DNA of 64,000 nucleotides from Portunus trituberculatus (GCF_017591435.1 NC_059303.1:350501-414500), one strand, 5' to 3'. Positions 30,235 to 42,707 are shown, numbered from the stretch's first letter. Program-made: numbers and translations. Notes: a model not told the origin generated them from the sequence alone.

Positions 30235-32071
30235 ATAAGGAGAATTATAGAGTGGCAAGAAATGAGTATGTGAGGGTAAGGAGGGAGGAAGAAAGAAAAT
30301 TTGAAAAAGATATTGTAGACAAGAGTAAGGAACACCCAAAATTGTTTTACAGGTTCATAAATGGTAAACTTAAAAAGAGAGAGTCCATTGAAAGATTAAA
30401 AGGAGAGCAAGGGATAGTAGATGACCCTAAGAATATAGCGGAATTGCTAAATAATAGGTTTCAGCAAGTATTTACTAAAGAAACAATGTTTGTAAAGCCA
30501 CAGAATATACAAGGAAATGTGCACATGGAGGACATTAAGATACCTAAAAAGGAGTTATATAAAATGTTGGAGGAACTTAAAGATGATAAAGCGATGGGAC
30601 CAGATGAAGTTTCAGGAAAATTATTGAAGGAGTGTAGAGAAGAATTGATTGATCCATTATATGATATTATAAGGTGCTCATTAGAAACAGGGAAGTACCA
30701 GTAGAGTGGAAGAGAGCTGAAGTGGTGCCCATTTATAAGGGAGGCAGTAAGGAAGAGCCTCTTAACTATAGACCTGTGTCTCTAACAAGTGTGGTCGGTA
30801 AGATTTGTGAGAGGGTGATAAAGAAATATTGGATACGGTTCCTGGAGGATCATAAGTTATTATCGGATCATCAATTTGGCTTCAGGAAAGGGAGGTCATG
30901 TGTAACAAATCTACTGAGCTTTTATTCAAGAGTGGTTGACAAAATACAGGAGAGAGAGGATGGATGGACTGTGTATATTTGGATTTAAAGAAAGCTTTTG
31001 ACAAGGTACCTCACGAGAGACTGTTATGGAAAGTAGAGATTTATGGAGGACTGAAAGGAAAAGTGTTAAAGTGGATGGAAAACTACTTGAGATGGAGGAG
31101 ATGAGAACAGTAATAAGGGATGCAAGGTCGGACTGGTTGGTGGTGGAGAGTGGAGTCCCACAAGGCTCAGTGCTGGCACCAATACTTTTCCTGGTATATA
31201 TAAATGACATGCCAGAGGGAGTAAACAGTTATATTAATTTGTTTGCGGATGATGCGAAGTTGTGTAGGTGTGTGAAGAGTGAAGAAGATTGTGAAATTTT
31301 ACAGGCAGACCTGGATAAGATTTGGGAGTGGAGCAAGAGGTGGCAAATGGAATTTAATCTGAGCAAAAGTCATGTGATGGAGATGGGAAAGAGTGGAAGA
31401 TGGCCAAGAGGGTCATATAAGATGGGTGAAGAAGTAGTGTTGAAAAAGGTGGAAAAGGAAAAGGATTTGGGAGTGATAATACAAGACCATGGGCAGTTTG
31501 AGGCTCATATTGATAAGATGTTTGGAGAAACGTATAATTTGATAAAAATATTGGATTAGCCTTCCATTATATGGATAAAGATATGATGAAGAAATTAATT
31601 AGTATGGTAATTAGACCAAGATTGGAATATGCTGGAGTGGTTTGGTCCCCTTATAAAAAGAAGCATATAAGGAAGTTGGAGAGATTGCAGAGAATGGCAA
31701 CAAAAATGGTTCCGGAATTGGCAGAAATGACCTATGAGGAGAGATTAAAAGAAATGAATTTGCCTACCTTGGAACAAAGAAGAGAAAGAGGAGATTTAAT
31801 ACAGGTTTATAAACTGTTGAGTGGACTGGATGAAGTGGATAATGAGCAAATGATGTTGAGAGAGGAAAACTTAAGTAGAACTACAAGATCGCATAGTAAA
31901 AAGATAGCCAAGGGGAATATGCTTGAAGGATGTGAAAAAATATAGTTTCCCACAAAGATGTGTGGAGGTGTGGAATGGTTTGAGTGAGGAGGTGGTGTCA
32001 GCGAGGAGTGTGCACAGTTTTAAAGGAAAGTTGGATGTGTGTAGATATAGAGACGGGGCCACACGAGTATG
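30201..32071 (+). pseudogene. LINE A1 ORF2, reverse transcriptase
   Basis: RT in four main frames. Motifs: DDKAMGPDEVSGKLLKECRE, EWKRAEVVPIYKGGSKEEPL, NYRPVSLTSVVGKICERVI, QFGFRKGRSCVTNLLSFYSR, YLDLKKAFDKVPHERL (joined across frames), SGVPQGSVLAPILFLVYIND, LFADDAKLCRCV (catalytic FADD), QMEFNLSKSHVMEMGKS, IRPRLEYAGVVWSPYKKKHI and LQRMATKMVPELAEMTYEER. Breaks lie at about 30700, 30980 and 31555, mostly single bases. Confidence 0.85.
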
Positions 32072-32120
32072 ATACCCAGGCCCTGTAAAATTACAACTAG
32101 GTGAATACAACTAGGTGAAT

Positions 32121-32766
<646 letters not shown>

Positions 32767-33231
32767 TTAAATGGATAAAGATATGATGAAAACAATCATC
32801 ATAAGCATGATACGCCCAAGGCTGGAATATACAGCAGTGGTATGGTCTCTGAGCTCTAAAAAGGATATAAGAAAATTGGAAAGGATACAGAAGATTGCTA
32901 CAAAGATGGTGCTGGAATTAAAGGACCTCACATATGAAGAACGACTGAAGGAAATGGGACTGCCAACCTTACAAGATAGAAGAGAATGCAGGGACCTACT
33001 AACAATGTATAAGATAGTAAATGATATTGAAAAGATAGACAAAGAAGACCTGGTGCTGTTGACAGAAGAAGATGGAAGGACAAGAGGACATGAAAAGAAG
33101 ATCAGGATGAGGCAGTTTGTGAAGGATATTGGAAAATATAGTTTTTCACACAGAACGGTGGAAAAATGGAATGGATTGGATAATGGAGCTTACAGCACAT
33201 AGTGTGCATAACTTTAAAGAAAAACTAGATT
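32767..33231 (+). pseudogene. LINE D1 RT C-terminal part, resumed after the composite
   Basis: Reads MDKDMMKTIIISMIRPRLEY, TAVVWSLSSKKDIRKLERIQ, MVLELKDLTYEERLKEMGLP, LLTEEDGRTRGHEKKIRMRQ and FVKDIGKYSFSHRTVEKWNG, which completes the protein interrupted at 16589. A frame change near 33190 leads to VHNFKEKLD, then LINE similarity stops at about 33231 without 3' UTR or tail. Confidence 0.85.
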
Positions 33232-33962
33232 GCTATGACCTGTGAAATGTAAACATATACCTGGCATATGGCATTGGCAGTGACTGTGCGAGAGTCAGAG
33301 ACTACTGGGATAATGATCATGATTTTTTATCATAATTTTTTACATGTATGCAAGGTATAAAAAATAAGTGCAATTTTAATTGTATGAGAGTATGTCTTAT
33401 CACAAGGAGTAATGGCATCACACTAAAGAACACAGTGAACTTGCCTATGTCAAGATCAAGATCACCGACACTGTCCGTGTTTGTTTTGGTTCATACAATG
33501 CTTGGTGTATGGTCACTTGGCAAATTCTTCCTGACTGATGTCATTCTATGTGAATTACTAGTAAGTATGACCTATTATACATTGGTACCTTGAAAGAAAG
33601 TTTTTTTTTTTTTTGTGTAGTACCAATCATCACTTTGTTTACATTTGTGAAGATGTCTAGAGTTTGATTTTTGAGCCTCTGTTTCCACCAACCAGTCTCA
33701 ATACTGAATCTTGGCTTCATATGACCCAAGGTCATTTCCTGAGATTTTTTTTGGGGAAAAAAGATACGTATTATGACCCATTAATTGTGGTACATTGAAA
33801 ATAATAGTATATTAGCTTTTATTAACATGATGGTAGGGGTATCTCTCAAATTGTGTGATGTTGTAAATAAACTTTGAAATAAACAAATAAGGTTATTCAC
33901 AATGCGAGTAGAGATGTAATGTTGACTTCAGGAAAAACAAAGCTGATCTTGAAAATTAGAGA
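33232..33962. other. No gene seen
   Basis: AT-rich, with a T(15) run near 33600. No coding signal or element end was recognised. Confidence 0.5.
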
Positions 33963-34193
33963 TAAGAATTATATACTCATGATTTTGTGATCAGTGAAGA
34001 TAGAGCTTTGCCAGTGCAGGTAATAATAGGCTTCAAATTTATGAAAAGATTTAATGTGAATTTAAATACCAAACCTCTGAAATTATATACTGAAGGAAAG
34101 AGAATTGTTATTGCAGAGTTGCCCATGAAGCATGCATTGATGGTAACTGAGGAGAAAGAAAGGGAAGCTGTGACAAATGACTCAAAAGTCTAA
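33963..34193 (+). pseudogene. Possible retropepsin-like remnant of an LTR element
   Basis: The open frame reads ISEDRALPVQVIIGFKFMKR then FNVNLNTKPLKLYTEGKRIV, which resembles the end of a retroviral-type protease (an I-I/L-G-x-x-F-x-K stretch). Upstream, in another frame, there is a MLTSGKTKLILKI stretch. The D-S/T-G active site is not visible, so the call is weak. It may be the continuation of the gag remnant at 8084-9215. Confidence 0.3.
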
Positions 34194-34390
34194 TCCCCAG
34201 TGTTTGACTCTCCTACCCTCTGTTAATTGGTTGTCTCCTGACCCATTTGCCCATGTTTATGGCTGGGTCCAATATCAAATGGAACAAACACACTGTTACT
34301 ACAAATGTTTATCCTCATGTATTTGTGCTTCTTCATTTCTTATTTCTGCAGCTGCATTAGATTACCACAAAGGAACTGAGGGAAAAGTGT
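34194..34390. other. No gene seen
   Basis: Short AT-rich stretch without a recognised feature. Confidence 0.4.
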
Positions 34391-35318
34391 GACAAGCTAG
34401 AAAATATGGTTAAAATGAACAACTCTGGATAAAATACAGCACCCTTAAGAGTAAATATGAGAATTATGAAGTGGCATTAAAAGGACTAGAGGAAAAGCTA
34501 GACACTAATGTGGGAACAAGAAAGGGGATAAGCAAAACAAAGCTGGAAGAATGGAAGATGGTCTGGAAAGAAAGGAAGAAAACGTGAATTTTGTGGAAAT
34601 AGTTTAGCAAAAAATAAGAGAAAACAAAGGATAGTCATACAAGTAATCAAAGAAAAGGAAGAGTTAATGGGATACAGTGAACAAAAAGAATTGTATGGTT
34701 ATATATGGACTATTAGAGGAAAAGAACTCAGTGAAATTTGTGAGGGAGGAGGAGAAAAAAGAATTATCTCAATAGTCTAAAATAAAGAACAGTCTTGAAA
34801 AAGTAGAAGAAATATACAGACTTGGTAAATATAGTGAGGGGACTTAAAGACCAATAAAAGTTAAAATGAGTAAAAGAAATATTATAAGCAAGGACTGGAA
34901 AGCTGTCTGGTGAGACAGAATACAACAATATTTGGATAAAGAGAGATATGAATCGGGTTGAAAGGGAAAAAGTGAGAGAACTGAAAGGTGAAGCTAAGGA
35001 AAAAAAACTGAGAGGACAGAAAACGAGAAAAATTCTACTGGAAAGTACTAGACATGATGCTACGGAAATGATATATTCAGGAATGGGAAGGAAAGCATTA
35101 AGATTAATGTATACAAACATAAATAGATTTATATCAAGAAGATTGGACGTGAGATTATATTTTGGAAAAAAGACCAGACGTGGTATGTATAACAGAAACA
35201 AAGTTAAGTGAAGGCATCCAAGTGAACTTTAAAGAAAAGCGATACAATGTTTGGAGGAGAGAAAGAAGAGGAAAAGCAAAAGGAGTATTTATAATGACTC
35301 ACAAGGATATATATGTAT
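34391..35318 (+). pseudogene. LINE family D copy 4 (D4), ORF1 end and endonuclease start
   Basis: Decayed plus-strand LINE. A Lys/Glu-rich coiled-coil-like part (34400-34780) is followed by VEEIYRLGKYSEGT and RPIKVKMSKR, then MNRVEREKVRELKGEAKEKK and the start of an endonuclease: LMYTNINRFISRRLDV, KKRPDVVCITETKL in a shifted frame, YNVWRRERRGKAK and IMTHKDIY. It stops at 35318, where the tail of a minus-strand family-D LINE begins. Confidence 0.65.
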
Positions 35319-35655
35319 TTACCTAGTTGTACTGTACAAGGTTCGAGCAGGGCTCATAGCATCCTATCTCCATGTCTCCATTTATCTATATTTTCTTTAA
35401 AGTTATGCAAATTATGTGCTGTGACAACTTCATTATCCAATGCATTTCACTTTTCCACCATTGTGTGGAAAACTGTATTTTCCAATATCCTTCACACACT
35501 GCCTCATCTTGATCTTTTCATGTCCTCTTGTCCTTCCATCTTCTTCTGTCAACAGCACCAGGTCTTCTTTGTCTATCTTTTCAATGCCATTGACCATCTT
35601 GTACATTATTATTAGGTTCCCATGTTCTCTTCTATCTTGTAAGGCTGGCAGTCCC
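35319..35655 (-). mobile_element. LINE family D, 3' part (D3), minus strand
   Basis: Begins with the reverse complement of the tail GTACAACTAGGTAAATAC (35322-35339), then the 3' UTR, then RT C-terminus: DRREHGNLIIMYKMVNGIEK, VLLTEEDGRTRGHEK and CVKDIGKYSFPH. It is the 3' half of the LINE whose 5' half is D2 at 42741-43960; the THAP/P-like element lies between. Confidence 0.8.
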
Positions 35656-35821
35656 AAGATGTATTAGACTAAGAGGTGAACGCACTTCGGCATTATTGGA
35701 ACCGCTGACGTCACCATGTGTATTGTTTACATCTAGTGTTGTGGTGGTGTGTTCACGTGTGGCAGATTTTATCAGCAATTGTGTACTTTTCACGGGTTTG
35801 TATTACGATATTAATAGTTAA

Positions 35822-36199
35822 ATGGGTAAAGCAAGAGTGTGCGCAGTATTTGGATGTACACCTGGTAAGGACAGCAACCTAAGATACCATAAATTCCCAT
35901 CTAATGATAACCTTGTTAGACAGTGGATCCATAAGTGTTTCCGTTCAGACCATATTAATATTAAGTATGCTGTGGTTTGTGAACGACATTTTAGTTCAGC
36001 CCAGATTGAACGAAATCTGAGTTACGAGCTTTTAAATTTGCCGGTTCCACGAACTGTGAGAAATTTAAAACAAGATGCAATTCCTGATCAGAATCTGCCA
36101 TCACGAGGACACAGATGCCAGGGATTTGGCCATCCACCAGCATTTAAAGATAAGAAACTGTGTATTTGTTTCACATATAACCTGCTTCTTATATATTAG
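35822..36199 (+). CDS. THAP-domain protein, N-terminal exon of a P-like transposase
   Basis: Starts MGKARVCAVFGCTPGKDSNL. The THAP zinc module (C2CH) is visible: CAVFGC near the start, a conserved Trp (LVRQWIHKCFR) and CERHFSSAQI (Cys-His), followed by LNLPVPRTVRNLKQDAIPD, which stands for the usual AVPT-type end. THAP domains bind DNA and occur in P-element transposases and host THAP proteins. The reading runs on into DIRS DNA from 36162, so the genuine coding part ends at KDKKL. GTAAGTGG just beyond the DIRS (42228) could be the donor of the next intron. Confidence 0.75.
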   Translation: MGKARVCAVFGCTPGKDSNLRYHKFPSNDNLVRQWIHKCFRSDHINIKYAVVCERHFSSAQIERNLSYELLNLPVPRTVRNLKQDAIPDQNLPSRGHRCQGFGHPPAFKDKKLCICFTYNLLLIY

Positions 36200-36335
36200 C
36201 ATTTACAATGCTCCCTATTACCCAGCCGTCTATTCCACATTCAAAACTTTCATCGTATTCCAACCTGGTAACCCCTGGCAACTTACGGCAACACCGTCTC
36301 TCTCAGCCAGCCACGTCATTCTTTCTTGAGACGCG
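36162..36335 (+). repeat. DIRS left inverted terminal repeat
   Basis: From GTATTTGTTTCACATATAAC through CTTATATATTAGCATTTACA to CATTCTTTCTTGAGACG. It matches the reverse complement of 42040-42226 with few differences; the outermost 20 bases differ between the two ends, as expected for DIRS. Confidence 0.85.
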
Positions 36336-36410
36336 CTTGCGTGCGTGTCTGTTACATTGCTCTGGAACTTTTTTGCCCAGCTGTTTTCTCTACGTGGACC
36401 TGTTTGTTTT

Positions 36411-38793
36411 ATGGCTGGCCATCAGGAAGCTCAGGAGGGCTTCTCGTCGCCTTCTCCTTCTTACAGCAACGTCGAGTTTGTTCGTGGCGGTGACTGCAGT
36501 GTCGGCGGTGGCCAGGACTCAACCCGCCATGCTGCTGGCTCACCGCTGGGCTCTTCATCACCTTTTTCCTCGGCCTCACATGTTGTCAGGAGAGTCTGTG
36601 CTTCGTCTGGATGCAGGAGAGTCCTTGGGAGTGCCAACAACGATCCACACTCTGTATGTATTGTCTGCCGTGATGGTTTCTGTGATGTAAACAACAGATG
36701 TCGGGAGTGTGGTGAGTGGAGTCCCAGGCGGGTGCTCAGTTCCCATAAGTACCAACAGACTTAACAGAAGAGGCGAGACTATAAAGCTAGGAAGAAAGCC
36801 TCTAACCCTTCAGGCCAGTCTCTGGAGCCTTTTGCCAAATGTTCTGATTCTCGTGGCGCGGTCCTGTCTCCCACGGCTTCAGGATCAGACAGGGATTCGG
36901 TACCTGGATCAGTGGGGCCTGAGGATTCGATTTCTCAGATTCCGGGATCCAAAGTGTCTCCTTGGGATAAGTCAAGTTTTTTCAAGGAGTTGGCTACTTT
37001 CCTCGGGTTTCAGGAAGGCAGTAAATATGTTTCCTTCCCTGATATGGTTTCAGCTATGATGTCTAAGGAAGTAGAGGGCAGGTTAGCTCCTAATACTGCC
37101 TCTCTTACAGCTGCTCCCTCGCTCTCAGTTCAAGGTGCGGTGCAGTCCAACCCCCCTCCCGGCCTCGGCGCAAGGCAGAGTGTGAAGTCACTCCTAGCTG
37201 ACGTGCCAGCAGGGGGTAACCGGGACCAGGAGAGGCCCGAGGATGAGTTAGGATTAAATCAGGCTGTCCCTCCGCTGGATCCATGGGGGGAGGAAACGCT
37301 CTAGGACCCCTAAGGATCATCCATGGAGGATCAAGCGATCCCGTCCTGAGGTGGGGGGAGATTTGGATCCTCTACGTGTAGGATCTCCTTCAGGACGGGG
37401 TCAGGGCAGGAACAGGCGTGTGTGTCCAGTACAACGCTTCCGCCCACAGATCCTGGGTGAGGGTCCTGCTGTGCAACTCCAGGGCGCTTTGACTGAGGAC
37501 TCGGTCAAGCCCACACAGCTTGAGAAGGGTGTGATCCATGCCATGCTTCCCGCCCCTTCTCGGTCCACAAGGCACACAGGAGTGCCAGGTACAGACGCCA
37601 CCTCCTATGCCTCTTTCCACCATCAACAGTTTCACCCTGTTGCCCCTCACCCTGAGGCAACAGGATCTGTTCTAGGATCCCTTCAGGATCCAGGATCTTC
37701 TCTGCACACTAGAACCCGAGGTCCATCAGGAGATCCAGGGTTGCCAGGTGTCCCCTCTTCTGGATACTTTGAAAATCGTGGCCTAGATTCTTCTGAGGAG
37801 GAAGCTGACACAAGGGTTAACAGAGTGCCTGTTTCCCTTCCGATCTTTCAGTCCATGATGGAATATATTGCCCAGTGTTTTCCGGAGGCTCTTGGATATG
37901 CGGAAGTATCTCATCGCCCAGTGCCCCCAGGGGAAGTCAGGATGGTGGAGGATAAACACATCCGCTTCACTAGGGCACAGTCAATGGATTTTTCTCTACA
38001 GGCCGCCACTAAAGCTCTTCGTTGTGCTAATGAAGGCTCCCGGCCATCACTTGCTCGCTACCCTTCCGGCCGGTACAGGAGGATCTATGGGGTCAGTGGA
38101 CACGAGTTTGCTGGGAAAGCAGCCAAACTCAACACAGACTTAGCCCTCGCCCTCACCACTAAGGGTAAAGACCCACAGGTGGTGGTACAGCATGCAGATA
38201 TGTCTCGCCTGGAAGGTATCTTAGCACACCAACGTGAGGCACAGAATTTTCTGTTTTGGGCTATTGGCGCCTTTTACAGACTGGTTTCCTCTTTACAACC
38301 AGATCAGGAGGAGAAGCTCTTAGCTGACCAACTGTTCCGCAGCATTCAGTTTGCCATGGTAGATACAGCTCAAGATTCGGCTTTCGCTCTAACTAATGTC
38401 AAGGCCATGAGAAGGGAGGCGATTCTCTCTCATCTTCCCCCTGTTTTTAAGACTGCTACCAAGGTTGATCTCAGGAAGTCAGCTATTGACTTGGCCTTCC
38501 TCTTCGATGAGGATAAGGTTAAGGAAGCTCTTCGGGTGGCAGATAAGGCTGCTTCCATTTCTTTCCAGCAAGCAGCAGCTCGGGCACTGGTTAAGCCAAG
38601 GCCAGCTATTGGCACACCCCTGGTGGATCGTGGTCCCCGCGCGGCGCCCACTGGTGAATCTTCTCATCGGACTTCGCTTTCCACGCGGAGCATAGAACCG
38701 GTCTCTCATTCAAGAGCGCCGCATCAGAGGTCTTCCTCCACTCTTGCTTCTACTTCTCGCTCTAAGAAGATGGGGAAGTTTTTTCGGAAGTAG
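36411..38793 (+). pseudogene. DIRS gag-like ORF1
   Basis: Starts MAGHQEAQEGFSSPSPSYSN. A Cys/His cluster follows: GCRRV ... NDPHSVCIVCRDGFCDVNNR and CRECGEWS, a pattern typical of DIRS ORF1. A TAA (36762-36764) interrupts the frame, which reopens to 37304. A one-base loss in a run of six G (about 37290) shifts it to 37351-38793. The second part has a basic region and a helical domain (HIRFTRAQSMDFSLQAATKA, MSRLEGILAHQREAQNFLFW, RREAILSHLPPVFKTA) and ends SRSKKMGKFFRK. It probably coats the RNA. Confidence 0.75.
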
Positions 38794-38822
38794 ATTGGCC
38801 GTCTTCCCAAGTTCCAGTAGGA

Positions 38823-40260
38823 GGTTGTCTGGCCAAGAATCTAGACAGTTGGATGGCAATTGGTGCAGAGGCATGGGTTCTCTCCATCCTTCGCGAAGGT
38901 TACAAGATCCCCTTCACATCTCTTCCCCCTGTCACCTCGGCACCTTTGGAGTTTCATTCTTACACTCCAGGTTCCGAGAAGGGCAAGGCACTAGAATCCG
39001 AGGTCCAGCGTCTCTTGACAAAGGGAGCAATAGAGGAGACGTCTGCAAATCCAGGTTTTTACAGTCACCTTTGTGGTGCCCAAGAATACAGGAGGCTTTC
39101 GCCCAATCCTCGATTTATCCACGCTGAATCGTTATGTGACTACCACTCCCTTCAGGATGGAAACAGTGAGGACGGTTATGTCCGCCATCCACAGACACGA
39201 CTGGATGACTGCCATCGATCTCCGGGATGCTTATTTTTAGATCCCAGTCCATCCAGACAGCCGAAAGTTTCTCCACTTTATATGGAAAGGGCGTCACTTC
39301 CAGTTCAGGGTTCTTTGCTTTGGCCTCTCCACGGCCCCTCAAGTTTTTACCAGGATGATGGGTCCAGTTTCAGCGGCTTCACATCAACAAGGAGTTCGCC
39401 TCCTCCGTTACTTAGACGACTGGCTGCTGTTAGCTCACTCGAAACAGACAGCACTCGAGGCAACCAGTTACCTCCTCCGTGTGTGTGCATCACTGGGAAT
39501 CCAGGTAAACTAGGAAAAGTCATCACTTTCACCCTCCCAGACAAGGATTTATTTGGGGATGGAGATTCGCTCTCCTCTTTTGAAGGTTTTCCCGACACAG
39601 AAACGCCTAGAGAATCTACAACTTCAAATCAAGACTTTTCTAAGTGTTCAGTCCTCTCCAGCAAAGGCTTGGTTAGCCCTCCTAGGCCACATGTCCTCTC
39701 TGCGGCATCTAATTCCTGGGGCAAGACGGAGGATGCGCAGCCTTCAATTTCGCCTTTCCCAATTCTGGGATCACCAGTCCGACGGAGACAACCTTCCAGT
39801 TCCTTGGGATTTCGAAATCCTGGACGATCTTCAGTGGTGGACACTGGACCATAATCTTTGGTTGGGACAGTCCCTTCAGTTAGCTTCTCCGGATGTTTGT
39901 CTGTACACAGATGCTTCCACCGTCGGCTGGGGAGTGTCGATTCTACACGATTCAGTGAGCGGTCTGTGGGCCACTTACGAGCTCTCTTTACACATCAACC
40001 TTCTAGAACTTAAAGCTATACGTCTCGGCCTTCTACACTTCAAGGATCATGTCCGAGGACAGGCGGTGGCAGTGTTCTCCGACAATGCCACGGCCCTGTC
40101 GTATCTGGCAAAAGAGGGCGGGACTCGTTCAGGAAGCCTCAATGCCGAGGCTCAAGCCATCCTACAGTGGGCGGAGGATTATGCCGTCCGGATCCTCACC
40201 CAATTCGTGAAGGGCTCGGCAAACGTCTTAGCGGATTGCCTCAGCAGACAGGATCAGATC
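38823..40260 (+). pseudogene. DIRS reverse transcriptase and RNase H
   Basis: The RT starts in one frame (MAIGAEAWVLSILREGYKIP, LLTKGAIEETSANPGFYSHL) and changes frame near 39070 at a T run. It continues VVPKNTGGFRPILDLSTLN, DWMTAIDLRDAYF (catalytic Asp; then TAG for Gln at 39238), LCFGLSTAPQVFTRMM and RLLRYLDDWLLLAHS (Y-L-D-D). A TAG for Trp lies near 39510. Connection LGMEIRSPLLKVFPTQ, then RNase H with VCLYTDASTVGWGV, LLELKAIRLGLLHF, VAVFSDNATALSYL and NVLADCLSRQD. It copies element RNA and removes the template. Confidence 0.85.
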
Positions 40261-41736
40261 ATCTCTACAGAGTGGACTCTCCACCAGGAGGTTTGCGATC
40301 TCCTATGGAGGCTTTGGAATTATCCCACGGTGGACCTGTTTGCAACGAGGCTCAACTTCAGGCTACCAAACTTCATATCCCCGTTTCAGGATCCAATGGC
40401 AGTAGCCACAGACGCCTTTCTGTACAATTTGGATCATCAAGATCTTTATGCCTTCCCACCTTTCCCGTTGATCAGGAAGGTGCTCAACAAGCTGAGAATG
40501 GCACGTCAAACAAACATTATTCTGATTGCTCCGTTTTGGCCACAGAGGGAATGGTTCCCAGACCTCATACAGGCCTCAGTAGACACTCCCAGGCGCCTAC
40601 CGCAGCGCAGAGATCTACTTCGTCAGCCTTATGTTCGCAAATTCCATCAAGCTCTCCCCCATGCTACAGCTAACCGCGTGGAAACTGTCAAGCAAATCCT
40701 TCATCACAGAGGCTATTCCTCCCGAGTTACGGAATTCCTGGCAAAATCTAAAAGACCTTCCACTATTATGAATTACCAATACAAGTGGAAAAGGTTTCGA
40801 GAGTGGTGCAAGAGAGAAGGTCACACAGTCTCTAATCCCACCAGCCAGAAGATTGCAGATTTTTTGGTCTTTCTTAGACAGGATTGCAGAATGTCAGTCA
40901 CTGCCATTAAAGGCTACAAGGCCATGCTCAATGGAGTATTTGCCCTTAAAGGCTTTGATCTTTCTACCGACCCAGTTCTCCGCGAGATCATAAAGACTTG
41001 TTCAAGGCAAGTCCAACGCCCACCTTGTAGGGCTCCTTCATGGAATGTAGACGTGGTCCTTAAGGCTCTAACATGTCCTCCATTTGAGCCACTTCACCAA
41101 GCCTCATTACGGGATCTGACTAAGAAGACCCTCTTTTTGGTGGCCCTGGCTACGGCTAAGAGGGTTGGAGAGCTTCATGCCCTTTCTCAGGTCATAGCCT
41201 CAAGAGGAGAGGATCTTATCCTGTCATATCTTCCTGAATTCATAGCTAAGACAGAAACCCCTCTTAATCGCGTTCCTAGAGAGTTCCCTCTTCGAAGTCT
41301 CTCTTCAGTGGTGGGAAGAGAGGATGAGGAACGTCTCCTATGTCCAGTGTGAGCTGTACAACGTTACCTTGTTGCAACAGCTTCCGCTTCTAGGCCTCGA
41401 AGTCTCTTTGTGTCTTTGAGAGACCCTGCGAGGCGAATGTCTAAAGCTGCTATTTCTTTCTTCCTATGGGATACAATCAAGACGGCTCATGAGTCTTTTC
41501 CCGAGGAACTTGGCCCCTTGTTCAAGGTACGGGCACACGATATAAGAGGAATTGCCACTTCCATGCTTCTCTGGAAGAACAGTTCTGTGGCATCTATCTT
41601 AGAAGCAACCTGTTGGAAGACCCACTCAGTCTTTGTGGACTACTATCTCCGTGACATCCAACGGCAGGAAGGAGATGTCTCTGCCCTTGGCCCGGTAATT
41701 GCTGCTGGGGATTTGGTGGAACCACTACCTCACTAA
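40261..41736 (+). pseudogene. DIRS tyrosine recombinase
   Basis: Follows RNase H in the same frame. A linker (PTVDLFATRLNFRLPNFISP, FPPFPLIRKVLNKLRMAR) leads to a phage-integrase-like domain: SAM-like N-terminal part (TIMNYQYKWKRFREWCKREG, IADFLVFLRQDC) and the catalytic part with ATAKRVGELHAL (Arg I), HDIRGIATSMLL (His-x-x-Arg) and WKTHSVFVDYYLRD (catalytic Tyr). All expected catalytic residues are visible. A TGA at 41350-41352 (Trp elsewhere) is the main lesion. It would join the circular DNA copy to the genome. Confidence 0.9.
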
Positions 41737-41911
41737 TGGACTCTTCCAAGACTTAGGAGACCAGAAGTCCCTACCACTGCCTGGTCATGGTCTCCTTCTC
41801 ACTCTCCAGTCTCCAACCCTCATAGGTGAGACCAGAGTGTCTTTTTGTGGACCCTTTCACCCATCGGCGTATTCCACCCTTATGGCATGACCCCCCTCCT
41901 ATAATGTGGAA

Positions 41912-41985
41912 ATCTGCTAATATATAAGAAACAGGTTATATGTGAAACAAATACCATTTTTAGACATAAAATGTATTTTTTCACT
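41912..41985. repeat. DIRS internal complementary region
   Basis: CAGGTTATATGTGAAACAAATACC followed by the complement of the right end (ending TTTTTCACTTACCTG) equals the reverse complement of the right end joined to the left end over about 60 bases. In DIRS elements this region templates completion of both ends during circle formation. Confidence 0.85.
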
Positions 41986-42039
41986 TACCTGCCTCTTATA
42001 TACATACCCACCCATCCTCCCCACTACTTGCCAATGCTT

Positions 42040-42226
42040 CAAGAAAGAATGACATGGCTGGCTGAGGGAGACGGTGTTGCCGTAAGTTGCCAGGGGTTAC
42101 CAGGATGGAATACAACAAAGGTTTTGAATGTGGAATAGACGGCTGAGTAATAGGGAGCATTGTAAATGCTAATATATAAGAAGCAGGTAAGTGAAAAAAT
42201 ACATTTTATGTCTAAAAATGGTATTT
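42040..42226 (-). repeat. DIRS right inverted terminal repeat
   Basis: Inverse of the left terminal repeat (GCTAATATATAAGAAGCAGG near 42168), ending TCTAAAAATGGTATTT at the element edge. Confidence 0.85.
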
Positions 42227-42707
42227 TGTAAGTGGTGGTGGTGTTTGTAGTAAATAAGTGGTGGTGGTGGTAATACTAGGTTCTAGTAAAGTAAGTGGTG
42301 GTGGTTCTAGTCTAATACATCTTGGTTCTAGTGAAGAATGTGGTATGGTAGTGGTTCTAGTAAAGTAAGTGGTATGTGCTATGCTTGTGAAACGATCACA
42401 GTAGATGCTGGTGAAGCTAACACTAAGTTGGAGGTGCAAATATTGTAAGTATGTGGTGGTAGTTTAAATTAAAACATATGGTAGAGGTGGTGGCATATCC
42501 CCATATTTTCTTGCAAATCACTAAGAAATGTAAAATACAGTTAGTGGCATTACATCTACTAAACTTAGTAACCAAGATGCTAAAAGATAACCACTCAAAT
42601 AAAAGAAATATGCGGAACACCTATATTCCACAATTAAAATCTATCCTAGTTGGTTGACATGCTGGGTTTTAAAAAGCCTCCCGAGCTACGTCAATGATTT
42701 CAAGACT
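42227..42707. other. Interior of the P-like element, non-coding
   Basis: Right part of the P-like element, with GTGGTGGT/TAGTAAAGTAAGTGG short repeats (42230-42380). No transposase coding was recognised. Possibly intron sequence of the THAP gene. Confidence 0.45.

Larger units (their letters stand above)
27895..32120 (+). mobile_element. LINE family A copy 1 (A1), apparently full length, 4.2 kb
   Basis: The 5' UTR begins CCGTGCTCCGTGGTGAACGG right after (CA)n. ORF1 is at 28213-29257, ORF2 at 29257-32071 with a UAAUG overlap, and the 3' tail is ACAACTAGGTGAATAC (twice), running into (AC)n at 32121-32146. Frames are broken by a few single-base changes. Copy A2 at 57780 is close to identical by eye. 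Confidence 0.9.
36162..42226 (+). mobile_element. DIRS-type tyrosine-recombinase retrotransposon, ~6.1 kb
   Basis: Structure: left inverted terminal repeat, gag-like ORF, RT plus RNase H, tyrosine recombinase, internal complementary region, right inverted terminal repeat. No DDE integrase and no target duplication. This arrangement defines DIRS elements, which integrate as circles through recombination. The boundaries are set by the internal complementary region (41912-41985), which matches the joined ends. Several frame breaks and nonsense changes are present. Confidence 0.9.

Noticed and set aside
36208..36690. 160-codon frame over the DIRS start
   Set aside because: Overlaps the gag-like ORF with the DIRS Cys cluster and starts inside the terminal repeat; no motif.
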